Of a DNA stretch of 59,107 nt, positions 9,234 through 19,582 are shown piece by piece. Made by a program: the position numbers and the translations under genes. Under the pieces are notes generated by a model. The model saw nothing but the letters and a program-made list of their open reading frames with translations, was not told the origin of the DNA and did no database searches. The stretch covers positions 1 to 59,107 of the forward strand of contig JAATGV010000021.1 of NCBI GenBank assembly GCA_015654475.1. Reading direction: 5' to 3'. Source of the DNA: Actinomycetales bacterium (GTDB taxonomy: Bacteria; Actinomycetota; Actinomycetes; Actinomycetales; Microbacteriaceae). Each line of letters begins with the position of its first letter. Positions within the stretch are counted from its first letter, which is position 1.

Positions 9234-10945
9234 TCACTGAACTGAGCATCAGCGACCTTGGCGTCATCGAGAGAGCGACCCTCGAGTTCTCTCCCGGATT
9301 CACCGCAGTCACCGGCGAGACAGGTGCCGGAAAGACGATGGTGATTACCGCGCTCGAACTCATTCGGGGCGCTCGTGCCGACCAAGGTGCGGTGCGTGCC
9401 GGCGCCGCAGCAGCTACCGCTGAGGCTCGGTTCGAGGTAGAGCCTGACGGGAGCGTCGCTGAGGCCATCGACGAGGCAGGCGGCGAACTCGATGGCACGG
9501 AGCTCATCGTGGCGCGACGTGTCGGTGCAGACGGCCGAAGTCGTGCGTTTGCAGGAGGTCGCTCGGTTCCGGCCGGCGTGCTTGCCGAACTTGGCCATCG
9601 CCTCGTCGCGATCCATGGGCAAAGCGAGCAGTTGCGGCTTGCATCCTCCGCCTCACAGCGTGACCTTCTCGACAGGTACATCGGCGACGACGCGACGAGG
9701 CTGCTCAGTGAGTATTCCGATGTGTTCTCCCGTCGAAACGAGAGCAGGAGGCGGCTCGCAGAGCTGACAGCCGATCGGGCTGCCCGTTCTGCTGAAGCCG
9801 CTGCCCTGAGACAAGCGCTCGATGAGATCGCGGCCATTGCCCCGAATGCGGAAGAAGACCGGGAACTCGACCAACGTATTGCCGTTCTTAGCCACGGTGA
9901 AGACCTTCGACTCGCCGCTGCGGAAGCAGCGGCTGCTCTGATCTCGGAAGACTCTGACACGGTACCTTCCGACGCTATCGGGCTGGTCGAGATTGCCCGC
10001 AAGGCGCTCGAGCGTGCCGCCGCGGTTGATGAAAGCATCGCCGGACTCGCTGCGTCACTCGCCGAAGCTCGCTACGCTCTCGAAGACGTGAACACTGAGC
10101 TGACTCGATACCTCGACAGCTTCGACGCCGGTGGTCCCGGGGAGCTTGAGGCAGCCCTGGAACGACGGGCCCAACTGCGCGAACTGGCTCGCAGATATGG
10201 GCCGACCTTGGCAGATGTGATCAACTATGACGCTGCGGGAGTTGCCCGGCTGCTCGAACTCGATACAGACGACGAGACGATCGATGCATTGACCGAAGAG
10301 GTCAGCGCTCTCGACGCACAACTTGCCGCAGCGGCAGAACGTCTGACCAACGTGCGCGCTGAGGGAGCGCAGAGGTTTGGCGAGGCGGTGACACACGAAC
10401 TTGCCGCGCTCGCCATGCCAGGCGCACGCATCCACATCGATATCACGCCGCTGGACGAGTTCACCGCAACCGGCGCAGACAGGGTGGAAATTCTCCTTTC
10501 CGCGCACTCGGGAGCCGATCCACGCCCCCTTGGCAAAGGTGCGTCTGGCGGTGAGCTTTCGAGAATAATGCTTGCCATCGAGGTGGTCGGCGCACACGCG
10601 GGTGATGTGCCGACATACATCTTCGATGAGGTGGATGCCGGTGTCGGCGGCGCCGCTGCCATCGAAATCGGTCGGCGCCTTGCTGTGCTCGCCAGGCACA
10701 GCCAGGTGATCGTTGTCACCCATCTCGCGCAGGTCGCTGCTTTCGCCGATAGCCAACTTCGAGTTCGCAAAGATGCGGACGGCGGCTACACCTCGAGTTC
10801 GGTGACCGCACTCGGCGATGACGAACGCGCATCGGAGCTCGCGCGAATGCTCTCTGGCCTCGACGAGTCCGAGACAGGCTTGGCCCACGCGCGAGAACTG
10901 CTCGATCTGGCTCGCGCGGCGAGCGCGTCAAACACTCTCAACTGA
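9230..10945 (+). CDS. recN: DNA repair protein RecN
   Basis: 571 aa, full length, from the GTG at 9230. This SMC-like ATPase acts in double-strand break repair. Walker A GETGAGKT is at 29-36, followed by the Q-loop HGQSEQ. A long Ala/Glu/Arg-rich coiled coil runs about 150-400. The ABC signature [15 protein letters not shown] is near 440 and Walker [13 protein letters not shown] near 462. In related species the gene is often SOS controlled; no LexA box was sought inside nadK. Confidence 0.96.
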   Translation: MITELSISDLGVIERATLEFSPGFTAVTGETGAGKTMVITALELIRGARADQGAVRAGAAAATAEARFEVEPDGSVAEAIDEAGGELDGTELIVARRVGADGRSRAFAGGRSVPAGVLAELGHRLVAIHGQSEQLRLASSASQRDLLDRYIGDDATRLLSEYSDVFSRRNESRRRLAELTADRAARSAEAAALRQALDEIAAIAPNAEEDRELDQRIAVLSHGEDLRLAAAEAAAALISEDSDTVPSDAIGLVEIARKALERAAAVDESIAGLAASLAEARYALEDVNTELTRYLDSFDAGGPGELEAALERRAQLRELARRYGPTLADVINYDAAGVARLLELDTDDETIDALTEEVSALDAQLAAAAERLTNVRAEGAQRFGEAVTHELAALAMPGARIHIDITPLDEFTATGADRVEILLSAHSGADPRPLGKGASGGELSRIMLAIEVVGAHAGDVPTYIFDEVDAGVGGAAAIEIGRRLAVLARHSQVIVVTHLAQVAAFADSQLRVRKDADGGYTSSSVTALGDDERASELARMLSGLDESETGLAHARELLDLARAASASNTLN

Positions 10946-10961
10946 GATAGGATGGAGTTCC

Positions 10962-12635
10962 ATGGCAGACGTGCATGGGACAAAGACCACCAAACATATT
11001 TTCGTAACTGGGGGTGTTGTCTCATCTCTCGGTAAGGGCCTGACGGCGGCAAGCCTCGGCAATCTTCTCACCGCTCGCGGACTCAATGTGGTCATGCAAA
11101 AGCTCGACCCCTATCTCAACGTTGACCCTGGCACGATGAACCCGTTCCAACACGGCGAAGTCTTCGTGACAGACGACGGGGCGGAGACGGACCTGGATAT
11201 CGGGCACTATGAGCGGTTCCTCAACATCACCCTGAGCCAGAAGGCAAACGTTACGACGGGTCAGGTGTATTCGACGGTGATCGCTAAGGAGCGACGCGGG
11301 GAATACCTCGGCGGCACCGTGCAGGTGATCCCGCACATCACCGACGAGATCAAGCTGCGCATGCGCGCCCAGGCCGAAGACAACCCGCAACCCGACGTGA
11401 TCATTACCGAAATCGGCGGCACCGTTGGTGACATCGAGTCGCAACCGTTTCTCGAAGCCGCTCGCCAGGTCCGGCATGAGCTTGGTCGCGACAACTGCTT
11501 CTTCGTGCACGTCTCCCTTGTGCCATATATCGGTCCGAGCGGTGAGCAGAAGACGAAACCGACACAACACTCGGTCGCGACCTTGCGGGGCCTCGGCATC
11601 CAACCGGACGCCATCGTGATCCGCTCCGACCGGCCGATCGGTGAGGGCATCAAGAGCAAGATCGCACTTATGTGCGATGTCGACAGCGAGGCCGTGATCA
11701 ACTGTCCAGACGCCTCGAGCATTTACGACATTCCTTCGACGGTCAACGCCGAAGGTCTCGACTCTTACATTGCGAAACACCTAGGGCTCGACGTCGCCGA
11801 AGTCGACTGGAGCCGTTGGCAGCCTGTACTCGACGCGGTGCACAACCCCACAGATCACGTCACCATCGGACTCGTCGGCAAATACATCGACCTGCCGGAT
11901 GCCTACCTTTCTGTGACCGAGGCGCTGCGCGCCGGAGGTTTTGCCCACCGTGCGACCATTTCGGTCAAGTGGATCGTCTCGGATGACTGTCTCGATCCGG
12001 AACAGTGCGCCAAACTGCTCGGCGAGGTCGACGGAATCTGCGTTCCCGGAGGATTCGGCATCCGGGGGATCGAGGGCAAGCTTGCCGCGCTCAAATTCGC
12101 GCGCGAAAACAATATCCCGGCCCTCGGATTGTGCCTCGGACTGCAGTGCATGGTGATTGAGTTCGCTCGTCACGTGGCCGGACTCGAAGGTGCATCGTCG
12201 AGCGAGTTCGATCCGGCGACGCCCAACCCCGTCATCGCGACAATGGCCGAACAGGTCGACATCATTGCGTCCGGTGATCTTGGTGGCACCATGCGTCTCG
12301 GCCTATACCCGGCAGTGCTTTCAGAGGGCACGCTCGTGCGCGAGCTTTACGGCGAGGCCGAGGTGGGCGAACGTCACCGGCACCGCTACGAGGTCAACAA
12401 CAACTATCGCGATCAGATCGCGGATGCAGGCCTCGTGTTCTCGGGAACCTCGCCCGATGGGCATCTTGTCGAATTCGTCGAGTTGCCGCGCACGGTGCAC
12501 CCGTACTATGTCGGTACCCAGGCTCACCCAGAGTTGCGCTCGCGGCCCACCAAAGCACATCCACTCTTTCGCGGTCTCATCGGAGCGGCACTCGATCGGC
12601 AGCGCTCGACCCGCTTGTTCGAGGTCAAGGAGTAG
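10962..12635 (+). CDS. pyrG: CTP synthase
   Basis: 557 aa from the ATG at 10962 ([18 protein letters not shown]) behind ggatggag, 16 nt after recN. It converts UTP, ATP and glutamine to CTP. The N-terminal synthase domain has [11 protein letters not shown]. From about residue 300 there is a class I glutamine amidotransferase with the nucleophile elbow GLCLGLQCM (Cys near 391) and the His/Glu pair in TQAHPEL. All catalytic motifs are intact. Confidence 0.97.
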   Translation: MADVHGTKTTKHIFVTGGVVSSLGKGLTAASLGNLLTARGLNVVMQKLDPYLNVDPGTMNPFQHGEVFVTDDGAETDLDIGHYERFLNITLSQKANVTTGQVYSTVIAKERRGEYLGGTVQVIPHITDEIKLRMRAQAEDNPQPDVIITEIGGTVGDIESQPFLEAARQVRHELGRDNCFFVHVSLVPYIGPSGEQKTKPTQHSVATLRGLGIQPDAIVIRSDRPIGEGIKSKIALMCDVDSEAVINCPDASSIYDIPSTVNAEGLDSYIAKHLGLDVAEVDWSRWQPVLDAVHNPTDHVTIGLVGKYIDLPDAYLSVTEALRAGGFAHRATISVKWIVSDDCLDPEQCAKLLGEVDGICVPGGFGIRGIEGKLAALKFARENNIPALGLCLGLQCMVIEFARHVAGLEGASSSEFDPATPNPVIATMAEQVDIIASGDLGGTMRLGLYPAVLSEGTLVRELYGEAEVGERHRHRYEVNNNYRDQIADAGLVFSGTSPDGHLVEFVELPRTVHPYYVGTQAHPELRSRPTKAHPLFRGLIGAALDRQRSTRLFEVKE

Positions 12636-12640
12636 CGCCG

Positions 12641-13219
12641 GTGCCTGAATCGCTGAGCGTGCTTCGCGACACTGCCGTTGATAAGCCGATCATCCACGCG
12701 GAGCGCATTTTTGATGGCGCGATTTTCACCCTGGAGCGCGAGACCTTCGAGTACAACTCGGGCCAGTTGACCCGCGAGTTTCTGGGACATCCTGGTGCCG
12801 TGGCGATTGTCGCCGTGGATGCGGACGAGCGCATCGTCGTGATCAAGCAGTACCGGCATCCCGTTCGCAAGCGGATGTGGGAGATTCCCGCCGGGCTCCT
12901 CGACATCGTCGGGGAGGAACCGCTCGATGCCGCCAAGCGTGAACTTGCCGAAGAAGTCGACCTCACCGCAGACACCTGGCAGCCGCTCGTCACGATCAAC
13001 AACTCTCCTGGCGGGAGTTCTGAGCAACTACAGGTTTTTCTTGCCACCGATCTGCATCCGACCGCTACTCCATTCGATCGGGAGGCCGAGGAATCGGATA
13101 TGCAGGTCGGCTGGGCGCCAGTCGACGTTATCGTGGACGCCATCCTCGCGCGACGGGTGGGCAATCCCAGCCTCATCGCGGGTGTGCTCGGATATCTGGC
13201 TTGGCGTAGTAGAAGCTGA
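12641..13219 (+). CDS. NUDIX hydrolase, probable ADP-ribose pyrophosphatase
   Basis: 192 aa from the GTG at 12641, five bases after pyrG. The Nudix box, about residues 86-108, carries the GX5EX7REUXEEXGU pattern (GLLDIVGEEPLDAAKRELAEE). The pre-box strand with KQYRHPV is typical of ADP-ribose pyrophosphatases, as is the position between pyrG and xerD in actinobacteria. Exact substrate inferred. Confidence 0.9.
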   Translation: MPESLSVLRDTAVDKPIIHAERIFDGAIFTLERETFEYNSGQLTREFLGHPGAVAIVAVDADERIVVIKQYRHPVRKRMWEIPAGLLDIVGEEPLDAAKRELAEEVDLTADTWQPLVTINNSPGGSSEQLQVFLATDLHPTATPFDREAEESDMQVGWAPVDVIVDAILARRVGNPSLIAGVLGYLAWRSRS

Positions 13220-13225
13220 CGGACG

Positions 13226-14164
13226 ATGAATGAGGCTGACGTCGAGGGACTGCCTCAGCGCGGTAGCTCCCTACAAGCGGACGTCGACTATTACCTGAGC
13301 TATTTGTCTGCCGAAAGAGGGCTGTCGAGAAACACTGTCGACGCATATCGGCGCGACCTTGTGCTTTACCTCCACTACCTTGAGAGCCGCGGAATTTCAG
13401 ATATCGGCGAAGTGACCCCAACCGATGTCGAAGGCTTCCCGATCTGGCTCGGCGACGACGAAGGTAGGGCCACTGCGTCCATCGCGCGGGCGGTCTCGAC
13501 CATTCGGGGGTGGCACACGTTCGTCGTCTATGAGGAAAGGGCGCCATCGAACCCATCGGAGGACATCAAACCGCCGAAGCGCGCGGCGCATCTGCCTGAG
13601 TTCTTGACCATCGCTCAAGTGAATGACCTCATCGAAGCTGTCTCTAGTGACGACCCGACCGCGATACGTGACCGCGCGCTCATTGAACTGCTGTACAGCA
13701 CCGGGGCGCGGGTGAGCGAAGCAGTAGGCCTCGCCATCGACGACATCGACGAGTCGAACCTGGTGAGATTGCGCGGGAAGGGCGGCAAGGAAAGGCTCGT
13801 GCCGCTCGGCAGCTATGCGCGCGACGCCATCGACGCCTACCTTGTGCGCGTTCGACCGCTGTGGGCGGCACAAGGCAAAGCCGGGCCAGCCCTGTTCGTC
13901 GGGGAGCGCGGGGCGGTGCTGTCCCGGCAGAACGCGTGGCTCATCCTGCAAAGAGCGGCCGAGAAGGTAGCGCTCGGCGTGGAGATCTCCCCACACACCC
14001 TTCGGCACACGTTTGCCACACACCTGATCCAAGCAGGCGCAGACGTTCGAGTCGTCCAGGAACTGCTCGGCCACGCCTCTGTGACGACGACTCAGCTCTA
14101 CACGCACGTGACCATCGAGTCGCTTCGCGAGGTGTACATCACCTCGCACCCGCGTGCCAGATGA
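13226..14164 (+). CDS. xerD: site-specific tyrosine recombinase XerD
   Basis: 312 aa. The N-terminal SAM-like core-binding domain (about 20-105) holds SAERGLSRNTVDAYRRDL. The catalytic domain has Arg in YSTGARVSE, Lys in GKGGKER, HTLRHTFATHL, GHASVTTT and the Tyr nucleophile in TQLYTHV. With XerC it resolves chromosome dimers at dif. It sits in the conserved pyrG-nudix-xerD-parA-scpAB order. It is distinct from the broken integrase near 38.6-39.0 kb. Confidence 0.95.
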   Translation: MNEADVEGLPQRGSSLQADVDYYLSYLSAERGLSRNTVDAYRRDLVLYLHYLESRGISDIGEVTPTDVEGFPIWLGDDEGRATASIARAVSTIRGWHTFVVYEERAPSNPSEDIKPPKRAAHLPEFLTIAQVNDLIEAVSSDDPTAIRDRALIELLYSTGARVSEAVGLAIDDIDESNLVRLRGKGGKERLVPLGSYARDAIDAYLVRVRPLWAAQGKAGPALFVGERGAVLSRQNAWLILQRAAEKVALGVEISPHTLRHTFATHLIQAGADVRVVQELLGHASVTTTQLYTHVTIESLREVYITSHPRAR

Positions 14165-14224
14165 ATGCCATGCGGTTCGACCCCGTAAAATGATCTGGAC
14201 ATCTCGGCGAAAGGAGAACACACG

Positions 14225-15076
14225 GTGAGTACGCCGTCGCGCATCACTGAGTCGCCACAGGTCGACGATGAGTTCGCCATCCCTGCGCCGCTTTCAGGCC
14301 ATGGTCCTGCACGCATCATTGCGATGTGCAACCAAAAAGGGGGGGTCGGCAAGACCACCACGACGGTGAACCTCGGCGCCGCCCTCGCTGAATACGGGCG
14401 ACGGGTATTACTGGTCGATTTCGACCCCCAAGGAGCGCTTTCCGCCGGTCTTGGAGTTGCCACAAACGATGTCGACACGATCTATGATCTGATGCTCGGC
14501 CGGGTCAAAGACACGGCAGCGGTCATCCAGCACACCGCCTCTGAGAACCTCGACGTCCTTCCTGCGAACATCGATCTCTCGGCTGCTGAGGTGCAACTGG
14601 TCAACGAGGTCGCCCGCGAGCAGACGCTGCAGCGCGTCTTGAGATCGGTCACCGGTCTGTACGACGTTGTGCTCATCGACTGCCAGCCGTCGCTCGGCCT
14701 GCTCACCGTCAACGCGCTGACGGCAGCGCACGGAGTGATGATCCCGCTCGAATGCGAGTATTTCGCGCTACGCGGGGTCGCTCTGCTCATCGAGACGGTC
14801 GAGAAGATCAAGGACCGGCTCAACCCGGCTCTGCAACTCGACGGGATCCTCGGCACCATGTTCGATCCTCGCACCCTGCATTCTCGCGAGGTGCTCGACC
14901 GGGTTCGCGAAGCGTTCGGAGAAAAGGTCTTCGATACCGTCATCCGCCGCACCGTCAAATTTCCCGATGCAACCGTCGCTGCCGAGCCCATCACCACATT
15001 CGCGTCAGAGCATGCGGGAGCAGCGGCCTACCGTCGCCTCGCTCGCGAGCTCGTTGCCCGTGGTGGTGCGCCATAG
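14225..15076 (+). CDS. ParA/Soj-family ATPase (scpAB-linked)
   Basis: 283 aa from the GTG at 14225 behind aaaggagaac. Deviant Walker A KGGVGKTTTTVN is at about 37-48, Walker A' VLLVDFDPQG near 62 and Walker B VVLIDCQPSLG near 147. This is the ParA paralogue regularly found just before scpA in actinobacteria, rather than the oriC parAB pair; no parB follows. A role in chromosome organisation with condensin is inference from position. Confidence 0.92.
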   Translation: MSTPSRITESPQVDDEFAIPAPLSGHGPARIIAMCNQKGGVGKTTTTVNLGAALAEYGRRVLLVDFDPQGALSAGLGVATNDVDTIYDLMLGRVKDTAAVIQHTASENLDVLPANIDLSAAEVQLVNEVAREQTLQRVLRSVTGLYDVVLIDCQPSLGLLTVNALTAAHGVMIPLECEYFALRGVALLIETVEKIKDRLNPALQLDGILGTMFDPRTLHSREVLDRVREAFGEKVFDTVIRRTVKFPDATVAAEPITTFASEHAGAAAYRRLARELVARGGAP

Positions 15077-15111
15077 CTGAAAGCCCGTCAGACACAGAAA
15101 ACGCACTGACG

Positions 15112-15966
15112 ATGTCAGCGGTGCCTGCATCCGTCGCCGCAGAACAGGGCGCACAGGAGCCCGTCGGCTTCGCGCTGGATATCGACGGATTCTCGGGGCC
15201 ATTTGACCTGTTACTCAGGCTTATCTCTCGACACGAGTTCGACATCGTGGAGCTTTCGATCGCTACGGTGACGGACGAATTCATCGGCTATGTTCGGCAT
15301 CTCGACAAACTCGGTCGGCTGGAGGAGTCAAGTGAGTTCATCGGCGTTGCGGCAACCCTGCTCGACATCAAGGTCGCGCAGTTGCTGCCCCGCGGGGAGG
15401 TCGTCGACCCAGAGGATGTTGCGCTGCTCGAGGCGCGCGATCTGCTGTTCGCCCGATTGCTGCAATACCGAGCCTTCAAGAAGGCGGCCGAATGGATCGC
15501 GCTGCAATTGCTCTCAGAGTCTGGCCGCCATGCCCGCGAAGTACCGCTCGACCTTGGCGCGTACACGACGGTGCCCGAGATTCAGATTCCGCTAAGTGCG
15601 GAAGACTTCGCGGCGCTCGCGCTTGCGGCGCTGACGCCAAAGGAAATCCCGAGCATCGGTCTGACCCACCTGCACGCTCCTGCGGTGAGCATCCGGGAAC
15701 AGGCGGCCCTTATCGTCTCCACGCTACGCCGGCGCGGGCACGCCAGCTTTGGCGAGCTCATCGCCGACACGACTGTGCGAGGCGAGGTCGTGGCACGATT
15801 TATCGCAGTGCTCGAACTGTATCGGGCCAGCGCCGTGAGCTTTGACCAAAGCGAGCCGCTTGGGCCCCTCGACGTGCGGTGGGTGGCACAGTCGTGGGAT
15901 GACGAACGCCTCGCATCGCTTGGCCAGGACTACGACCACACGCACTCGGGAGGGGCGACGCCATGA
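15112..15966 (+). CDS. scpA: segregation and condensation protein A
   Basis: 284 aa from the ATG at 15112. It is the kleisin that bridges SMC heads. Typical segments are GFSGPFDLLLRLISRHEFDI near residue 25, the ATLLDIKVAQLLPRG helix, and a C-terminal winged helix (RRGHASFGELIADTTVRGEVVARFIAVLEL). The stop overlaps scpB by 4 nt. A frame open further upstream overlaps parA and is rejected. Confidence 0.94.
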   Translation: MSAVPASVAAEQGAQEPVGFALDIDGFSGPFDLLLRLISRHEFDIVELSIATVTDEFIGYVRHLDKLGRLEESSEFIGVAATLLDIKVAQLLPRGEVVDPEDVALLEARDLLFARLLQYRAFKKAAEWIALQLLSESGRHAREVPLDLGAYTTVPEIQIPLSAEDFAALALAALTPKEIPSIGLTHLHAPAVSIREQAALIVSTLRRRGHASFGELIADTTVRGEVVARFIAVLELYRASAVSFDQSEPLGPLDVRWVAQSWDDERLASLGQDYDHTHSGGATP

Positions 15967-16592
15967 CGGATGTACTAGGCAATGGCACACGAGAACCGAA
16001 CGAATCGTCCAAGAATGATCTCGTTGTAGACGCCGAACTGAGATCTGAGGCGGCCGGGCTCAGCATCGTGCCCGCCATCGAATCCATCCTTTTCGTTGCA
16101 GACAAACCCGTGAGCGCTGTTGGACTCGCGACCGTGCTGCAACATCCGTTGCCCGAAATTCAGGAGGCGCTGCGTGCGCTCGCGCAGCGTCATAGAGACA
16201 CGGAATCAGCTATCGAACTGCGCGAGGTCGGGGGCGGCTGGCGGCTCTACACCAAGGAGGAGTTCGACTCGGCAATCGCTGCGTATGCGGGGGAGGAGGC
16301 GGCACCGAAGCTTTCGCAGGCCGCACTCGAGACTCTCGCCGTCATTGCGTACAAACAACCGATCTCCCGCGGCAGCATCGCGGCGGTCAGGGCCGTCAAC
16401 GTCGACTCCGTTGTGCGCACCCTCGTGAGCCGCGGCCTCGTTCAAGAGGCAGGAGTCGATCCCGAGACGGGTGCCATCTTGTTCGAGACCTCGCCACTGT
16501 TCCTCAGTAAAATCGGCATCAACGCGGTGGATGAGCTTCCAGCGATCTCGCCCCTGCTTCCCAATTCGACGGAGGCGTTCGATGCCCACTGA
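15963..16592 (+). CDS. scpB: segregation and condensation protein B
   Basis: 209 aa, coupled to scpA by ATGA. Two winged-helix domains follow a 35-residue variable head. Signatures are IESILFVADKPVS and the conserved LETLAVIAYKQPISRGSIAAVRAVN. It dimerises and holds ScpA in the SMC complex. Confidence 0.94.
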   Translation: MTDVLGNGTREPNESSKNDLVVDAELRSEAAGLSIVPAIESILFVADKPVSAVGLATVLQHPLPEIQEALRALAQRHRDTESAIELREVGGGWRLYTKEEFDSAIAAYAGEEAAPKLSQAALETLAVIAYKQPISRGSIAAVRAVNVDSVVRTLVSRGLVQEAGVDPETGAILFETSPLFLSKIGINAVDELPAISPLLPNSTEAFDAH

Positions 16593-17436
16593 TTCCGGGC
16601 ATGGACATGCGGCCGCCGGAGCCCAAAACCATGGCGGGCGGCGTGACGATCGGCGCATCCACAACGTAGAGAATCCCGAGGCGGACGGGGAACGCCTTCA
16701 GAAGGTGCTCGCGGCGGCCGGTGTCGCGTCGCGGCGCGCGAGCGAAGACCTCATCACTGCAGGCCAGGTGAGCGTCAACGGCCACATCGTGCGTCAGCTT
16801 GGGACCCGAGTGCACCCTGAGCGCGATCGGATTCGAGTGCATGGCGTTCCGATCCAAACCGATCTGAGCAAGGTGTATTACATGCTCAACAAGCCGGGCG
16901 GAGTCGTGAGCACAATGAAAGACGAACGCGGCCGGCCCGACCTCTCACGCTATGCCGATGACGTCGGCGTGCGGATTTTCAACGTCGGGCGACTCGATGA
17001 GGCCACAACGGGATTGCTTGTGCTGACCAACGACGGCGAACTCGCTCACAGGCTCGCGCATCCGTCATTCGAGGTCTCGAAAGTCTACGTTGCTCGAATT
17101 GCGGGAAGAATCGACCCGGCCACCGCGCGTGAACTCGAGGCAGGCATCGAACTCAACGACGGCCCGATCGTCGCGGACAAAGTGCACATAGTCGATACCT
17201 TCCGCAACGAGAGCCTCGTCGAGGTACGTATTCATTCCGGTCGCAATCGAATTGTGCGCCGGATGCTTTCCGCAGTCGGCCATCCGGTTGTCCACCTGAT
17301 GCGTAAACAGTTCGGTCCACTGCATCTTGGAACGCTCCGGCTGGGGGAAATGCGGGAACTGACTACAGTTGAACGAGGGCAGATACTCAAACTTTCGCTG
17401 CGCACCGACCACGCAGCCCGTCCACCTGAGGAATGA
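16582..17436 (+). CDS. rluB: RluB-type 23S rRNA pseudouridine synthase
   Basis: 284 aa from the ATG at 16582, which overlaps the scpB end by 11 nt in another frame. A hydrophilic 30-residue head precedes an S4 domain (LQKVLAAAGVASRRASEDLI). The RsuA/RluB catalytic core has the Asp in NVGRLDEATTGLLVLTNDG (about residue 138) and the VRIHSGRNRIVRRM basic loop. The Escherichia homologue RluB modifies U2605 of 23S rRNA. The scpAB-rluB order is conserved. Confidence 0.9.
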   Translation: MPTDSGHGHAAAGAQNHGGRRDDRRIHNVENPEADGERLQKVLAAAGVASRRASEDLITAGQVSVNGHIVRQLGTRVHPERDRIRVHGVPIQTDLSKVYYMLNKPGGVVSTMKDERGRPDLSRYADDVGVRIFNVGRLDEATTGLLVLTNDGELAHRLAHPSFEVSKVYVARIAGRIDPATARELEAGIELNDGPIVADKVHIVDTFRNESLVEVRIHSGRNRIVRRMLSAVGHPVVHLMRKQFGPLHLGTLRLGEMRELTTVERGQILKLSLRTDHAARPPEE

Positions 17437-17439
17437 GAT

Positions 17440-17802
17440 ATGGCAGTACGTGCGATCAGAGGGGCAATTCAACTGGAGAACGACCGGCGTGATCACCTGA
17501 TCGCGTCCACCCATGAGCTGCTCGCGAAGGTCATGGAAGCAAACGACCTCGATCCGGCTCATATCATCTCCATCTTCTTCACCGCTACACCCGATGTGAC
17601 CACCGAGTTTCCTGCACTCGCCGCCCGGCAACTCGGGCTTGGGGATGTGCCGCTGATGTGCGCCGTCGAGATGGACGTCGCCCATGCGCTGCCGAATGTC
17701 ATTCGCCTGATGGCTCATGTCGAGACGGAGCGAACCCGCGCCGAGATCAAGCACATCTATCTGCGCGGTGCCGTGAAACTGCGATTGGATATCGCGCAGT
17801 GA
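17440..17802 (+). CDS. aroH: monofunctional chorismate mutase, AroH class
   Basis: 120 aa, the usual length of the trimeric AroH family that converts chorismate to prephenate. Family residues seen are VRAIRGAIQLENDRRD at the N-terminus, FTATPDVTTEFPALAAR in the middle and the C-terminal HIYLRGAVKLR. It lies directly before tyrA, so the two supply consecutive steps to tyrosine. The stop overlaps the tyrA GTG. Confidence 0.95.
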   Translation: MAVRAIRGAIQLENDRRDHLIASTHELLAKVMEANDLDPAHIISIFFTATPDVTTEFPALAARQLGLGDVPLMCAVEMDVAHALPNVIRLMAHVETERTRAEIKHIYLRGAVKLRLDIAQ

Positions 17803-18878
17803 CCCCACGTACCAAGTCTCCGGTTCTGGTAGTCGGAACCGGGCTTTTGGGTGCAAGCATCGGGCTGGCGTTGCGCGCGCGCGGCGTCGACGTGCTGCTG
17901 ACGGACATCTCGACTTCCAGTTGTGCACTTGCCATCGACTACGGCGCAGGCCGGGCACTCGAAGACGTCGACGAGCCTGCCCTTGTCGTTGTTGCCGTGC
18001 CGCCAGAATTCACCGCCGCAGTTGTCGTCGAACAGCTTGAGGCATGGCCGTCGGCGTTCGTTACCGATGTGGCGAGCGTGAAGAAGTCCATCCTCGATGA
18101 CATTGTGGCAAGCGGTGTGGACGCGTCGCGTTATGTCGGGTCGCACCCGATGGCGGGTCGCGAGCGTGGGGGTGCGATGTCGGCACGCGCTGACCTGTTC
18201 GTGGGGCGCCCGTGGGTGGTCGCTGCGCACGAGACTTCGCTCGACGAGGCAGTGAACGCGCTTGAGCGGGTGATTCTGGATGTCGAATCAGTGCCAGTGC
18301 ATGTTGCTGCCGCCGATCATGACCGGGCTGTGGCCTACGTCTCGCACGTGCCACAGGTGGTCTCAACGCTGTTGGCAAAACAACTTCTTGGTGCAAGTCA
18401 GCGAGCCATTGAGCTTGCCGGCCAGGGAGTGCGCGATACCACGCGAATCGCGGCAAGCGACTCGGAGCTGTGGCTGCAGGTCTTGAGCGCGAACGCCACT
18501 CCCGTCGTCGGGGTGCTTCGCGATCTTCAGGCCGATCTCGCGAGCGTGATCGCCAGCCTCGACAACATCGAGGCTCCTGGCTCGCGCAAGCTGATCGCCG
18601 ATCAATTCGTTGCAGGCAACCGCGGCGTCGCTCGACTGCCCGGAAAACACGGCGTCGAGACGCGGTTCTCCTCCATTGTTGTTATGGTTGATGACCGGCC
18701 TGGCGAACTTGCCAGGCTCTTCGCCGAAATCGGCGAGGTCGGGATAAACATTGAAGACCTGCGTCTCGAACATTCGCCAGAGGCACCCATCGGCCTTGCC
18801 GAGATCTGGGTGGGCCCTGAACAGCTTGAGACGCTGATGGCCGAGTTGGAGGCGCGAAAATGGCGGATCGTTTCCTAG
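17799..18878 (+). CDS. tyrA: prephenate dehydrogenase
   Basis: 359 aa from the GTG at 17799 (4-nt overlap with aroH). The Rossmann motif VVGTGLLGASIGLAL begins near residue 10. The substrate-site signature GSHPMAGRERGG is near 110, and the catalytic His lies in YVSHVPQ. A C-terminal ACT domain (about 290-359, VDDRPGELARLFAEIGEVGINIEDLRLE) suggests feedback control by tyrosine or another aromatic amino acid. The end overlaps cmk. Confidence 0.94.
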   Translation: MTPRTKSPVLVVGTGLLGASIGLALRARGVDVLLTDISTSSCALAIDYGAGRALEDVDEPALVVVAVPPEFTAAVVVEQLEAWPSAFVTDVASVKKSILDDIVASGVDASRYVGSHPMAGRERGGAMSARADLFVGRPWVVAAHETSLDEAVNALERVILDVESVPVHVAAADHDRAVAYVSHVPQVVSTLLAKQLLGASQRAIELAGQGVRDTTRIAASDSELWLQVLSANATPVVGVLRDLQADLASVIASLDNIEAPGSRKLIADQFVAGNRGVARLPGKHGVETRFSSIVVMVDDRPGELARLFAEIGEVGINIEDLRLEHSPEAPIGLAEIWVGPEQLETLMAELEARKWRIVS

Positions 18879-19582
18879 GTCGCATCGTCGTCGCCATTGA
18901 CGGCCCTGCCGGATCTGGCAAGTCGAGTGTGAGCAAAGAGGTTGCGCGGCGCCTCGGCTTCGGCTCGCTCGACACAGGCGCCGCATATCGGGCGCTGACC
19001 TTGGCTGGTGACCGCGCCAAAATCGATCCACAAGATCCACCCGCACTCGCCGACTTCTTGAACTCCTTCGACTATTCGACCGTCACCGATCCTGACCAGT
19101 TCCGGGCCTCCGTCTCGGGGATCGATGTCACCGACGCGATTCGTGATCCCGAGGTAACCGCGCGGGTTAGCGCCTTTTCGTCGCAACCTGCCGTTCGCCA
19201 CTTTCTCAATGACGTGGTCTTTCCACGAGTCATCTCCGCTTACCCGCATCCGGGCATCACCATTGAAGGACGCGATATCACCACCATCGTCGCACCCGAT
19301 GCGGCCGTGCGGATACTGCTCACCGCGTCGCCCGAGGTCAGGGCACGCAGGCGCGGCCTCGAACTCGGCTCACCCGATCACGGCGCGGTCGCCGCCGCGC
19401 TGAGCACGCGCGATGCTCTCGACGCTGCCGTCGTCGATTTCATCCACCCAGCGCCCGGTGTGCACGTAATCGACACGAGCCATCTCGACTTTGATGAGTC
19501 TGTGCGAGCAGTCATCGACCTCGTCGAGGCATATTCAGCCACAACAGCCACAGGAAGGCTCACCCATGACTCCCCCTCATGA
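18860..19582 (+). CDS. cmk: cytidylate kinase
   Basis: 240 aa from the ATG at 18860, which overlaps tyrA by 19 nt. P-loop [13 protein letters not shown] is near residues 10-22; [10 protein letters not shown] and [15 protein letters not shown] are the family's CMP-binding segments. It phosphorylates CMP and dCMP. The stop lies inside the der start region (17-nt overlap), the usual cmk-der coupling in actinobacteria. Confidence 0.95.
   Translation: MADRFLGRIVVAIDGPAGSGKSSVSKEVARRLGFGSLDTGAAYRALTLAGDRAKIDPQDPPALADFLNSFDYSTVTDPDQFRASVSGIDVTDAIRDPEVTARVSAFSSQPAVRHFLNDVVFPRVISAYPHPGITIEGRDITTIVAPDAAVRILLTASPEVRARRRGLELGSPDHGAVAAALSTRDALDAAVVDFIHPAPGVHVIDTSHLDFDESVRAVIDLVEAYSATTATGRLTHDSPS

Noticed and set aside
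13226-14164. XerD as an integrase of a mobile element
   Set aside because: It sits in the conserved core gene order and has the full-length XerD pattern.
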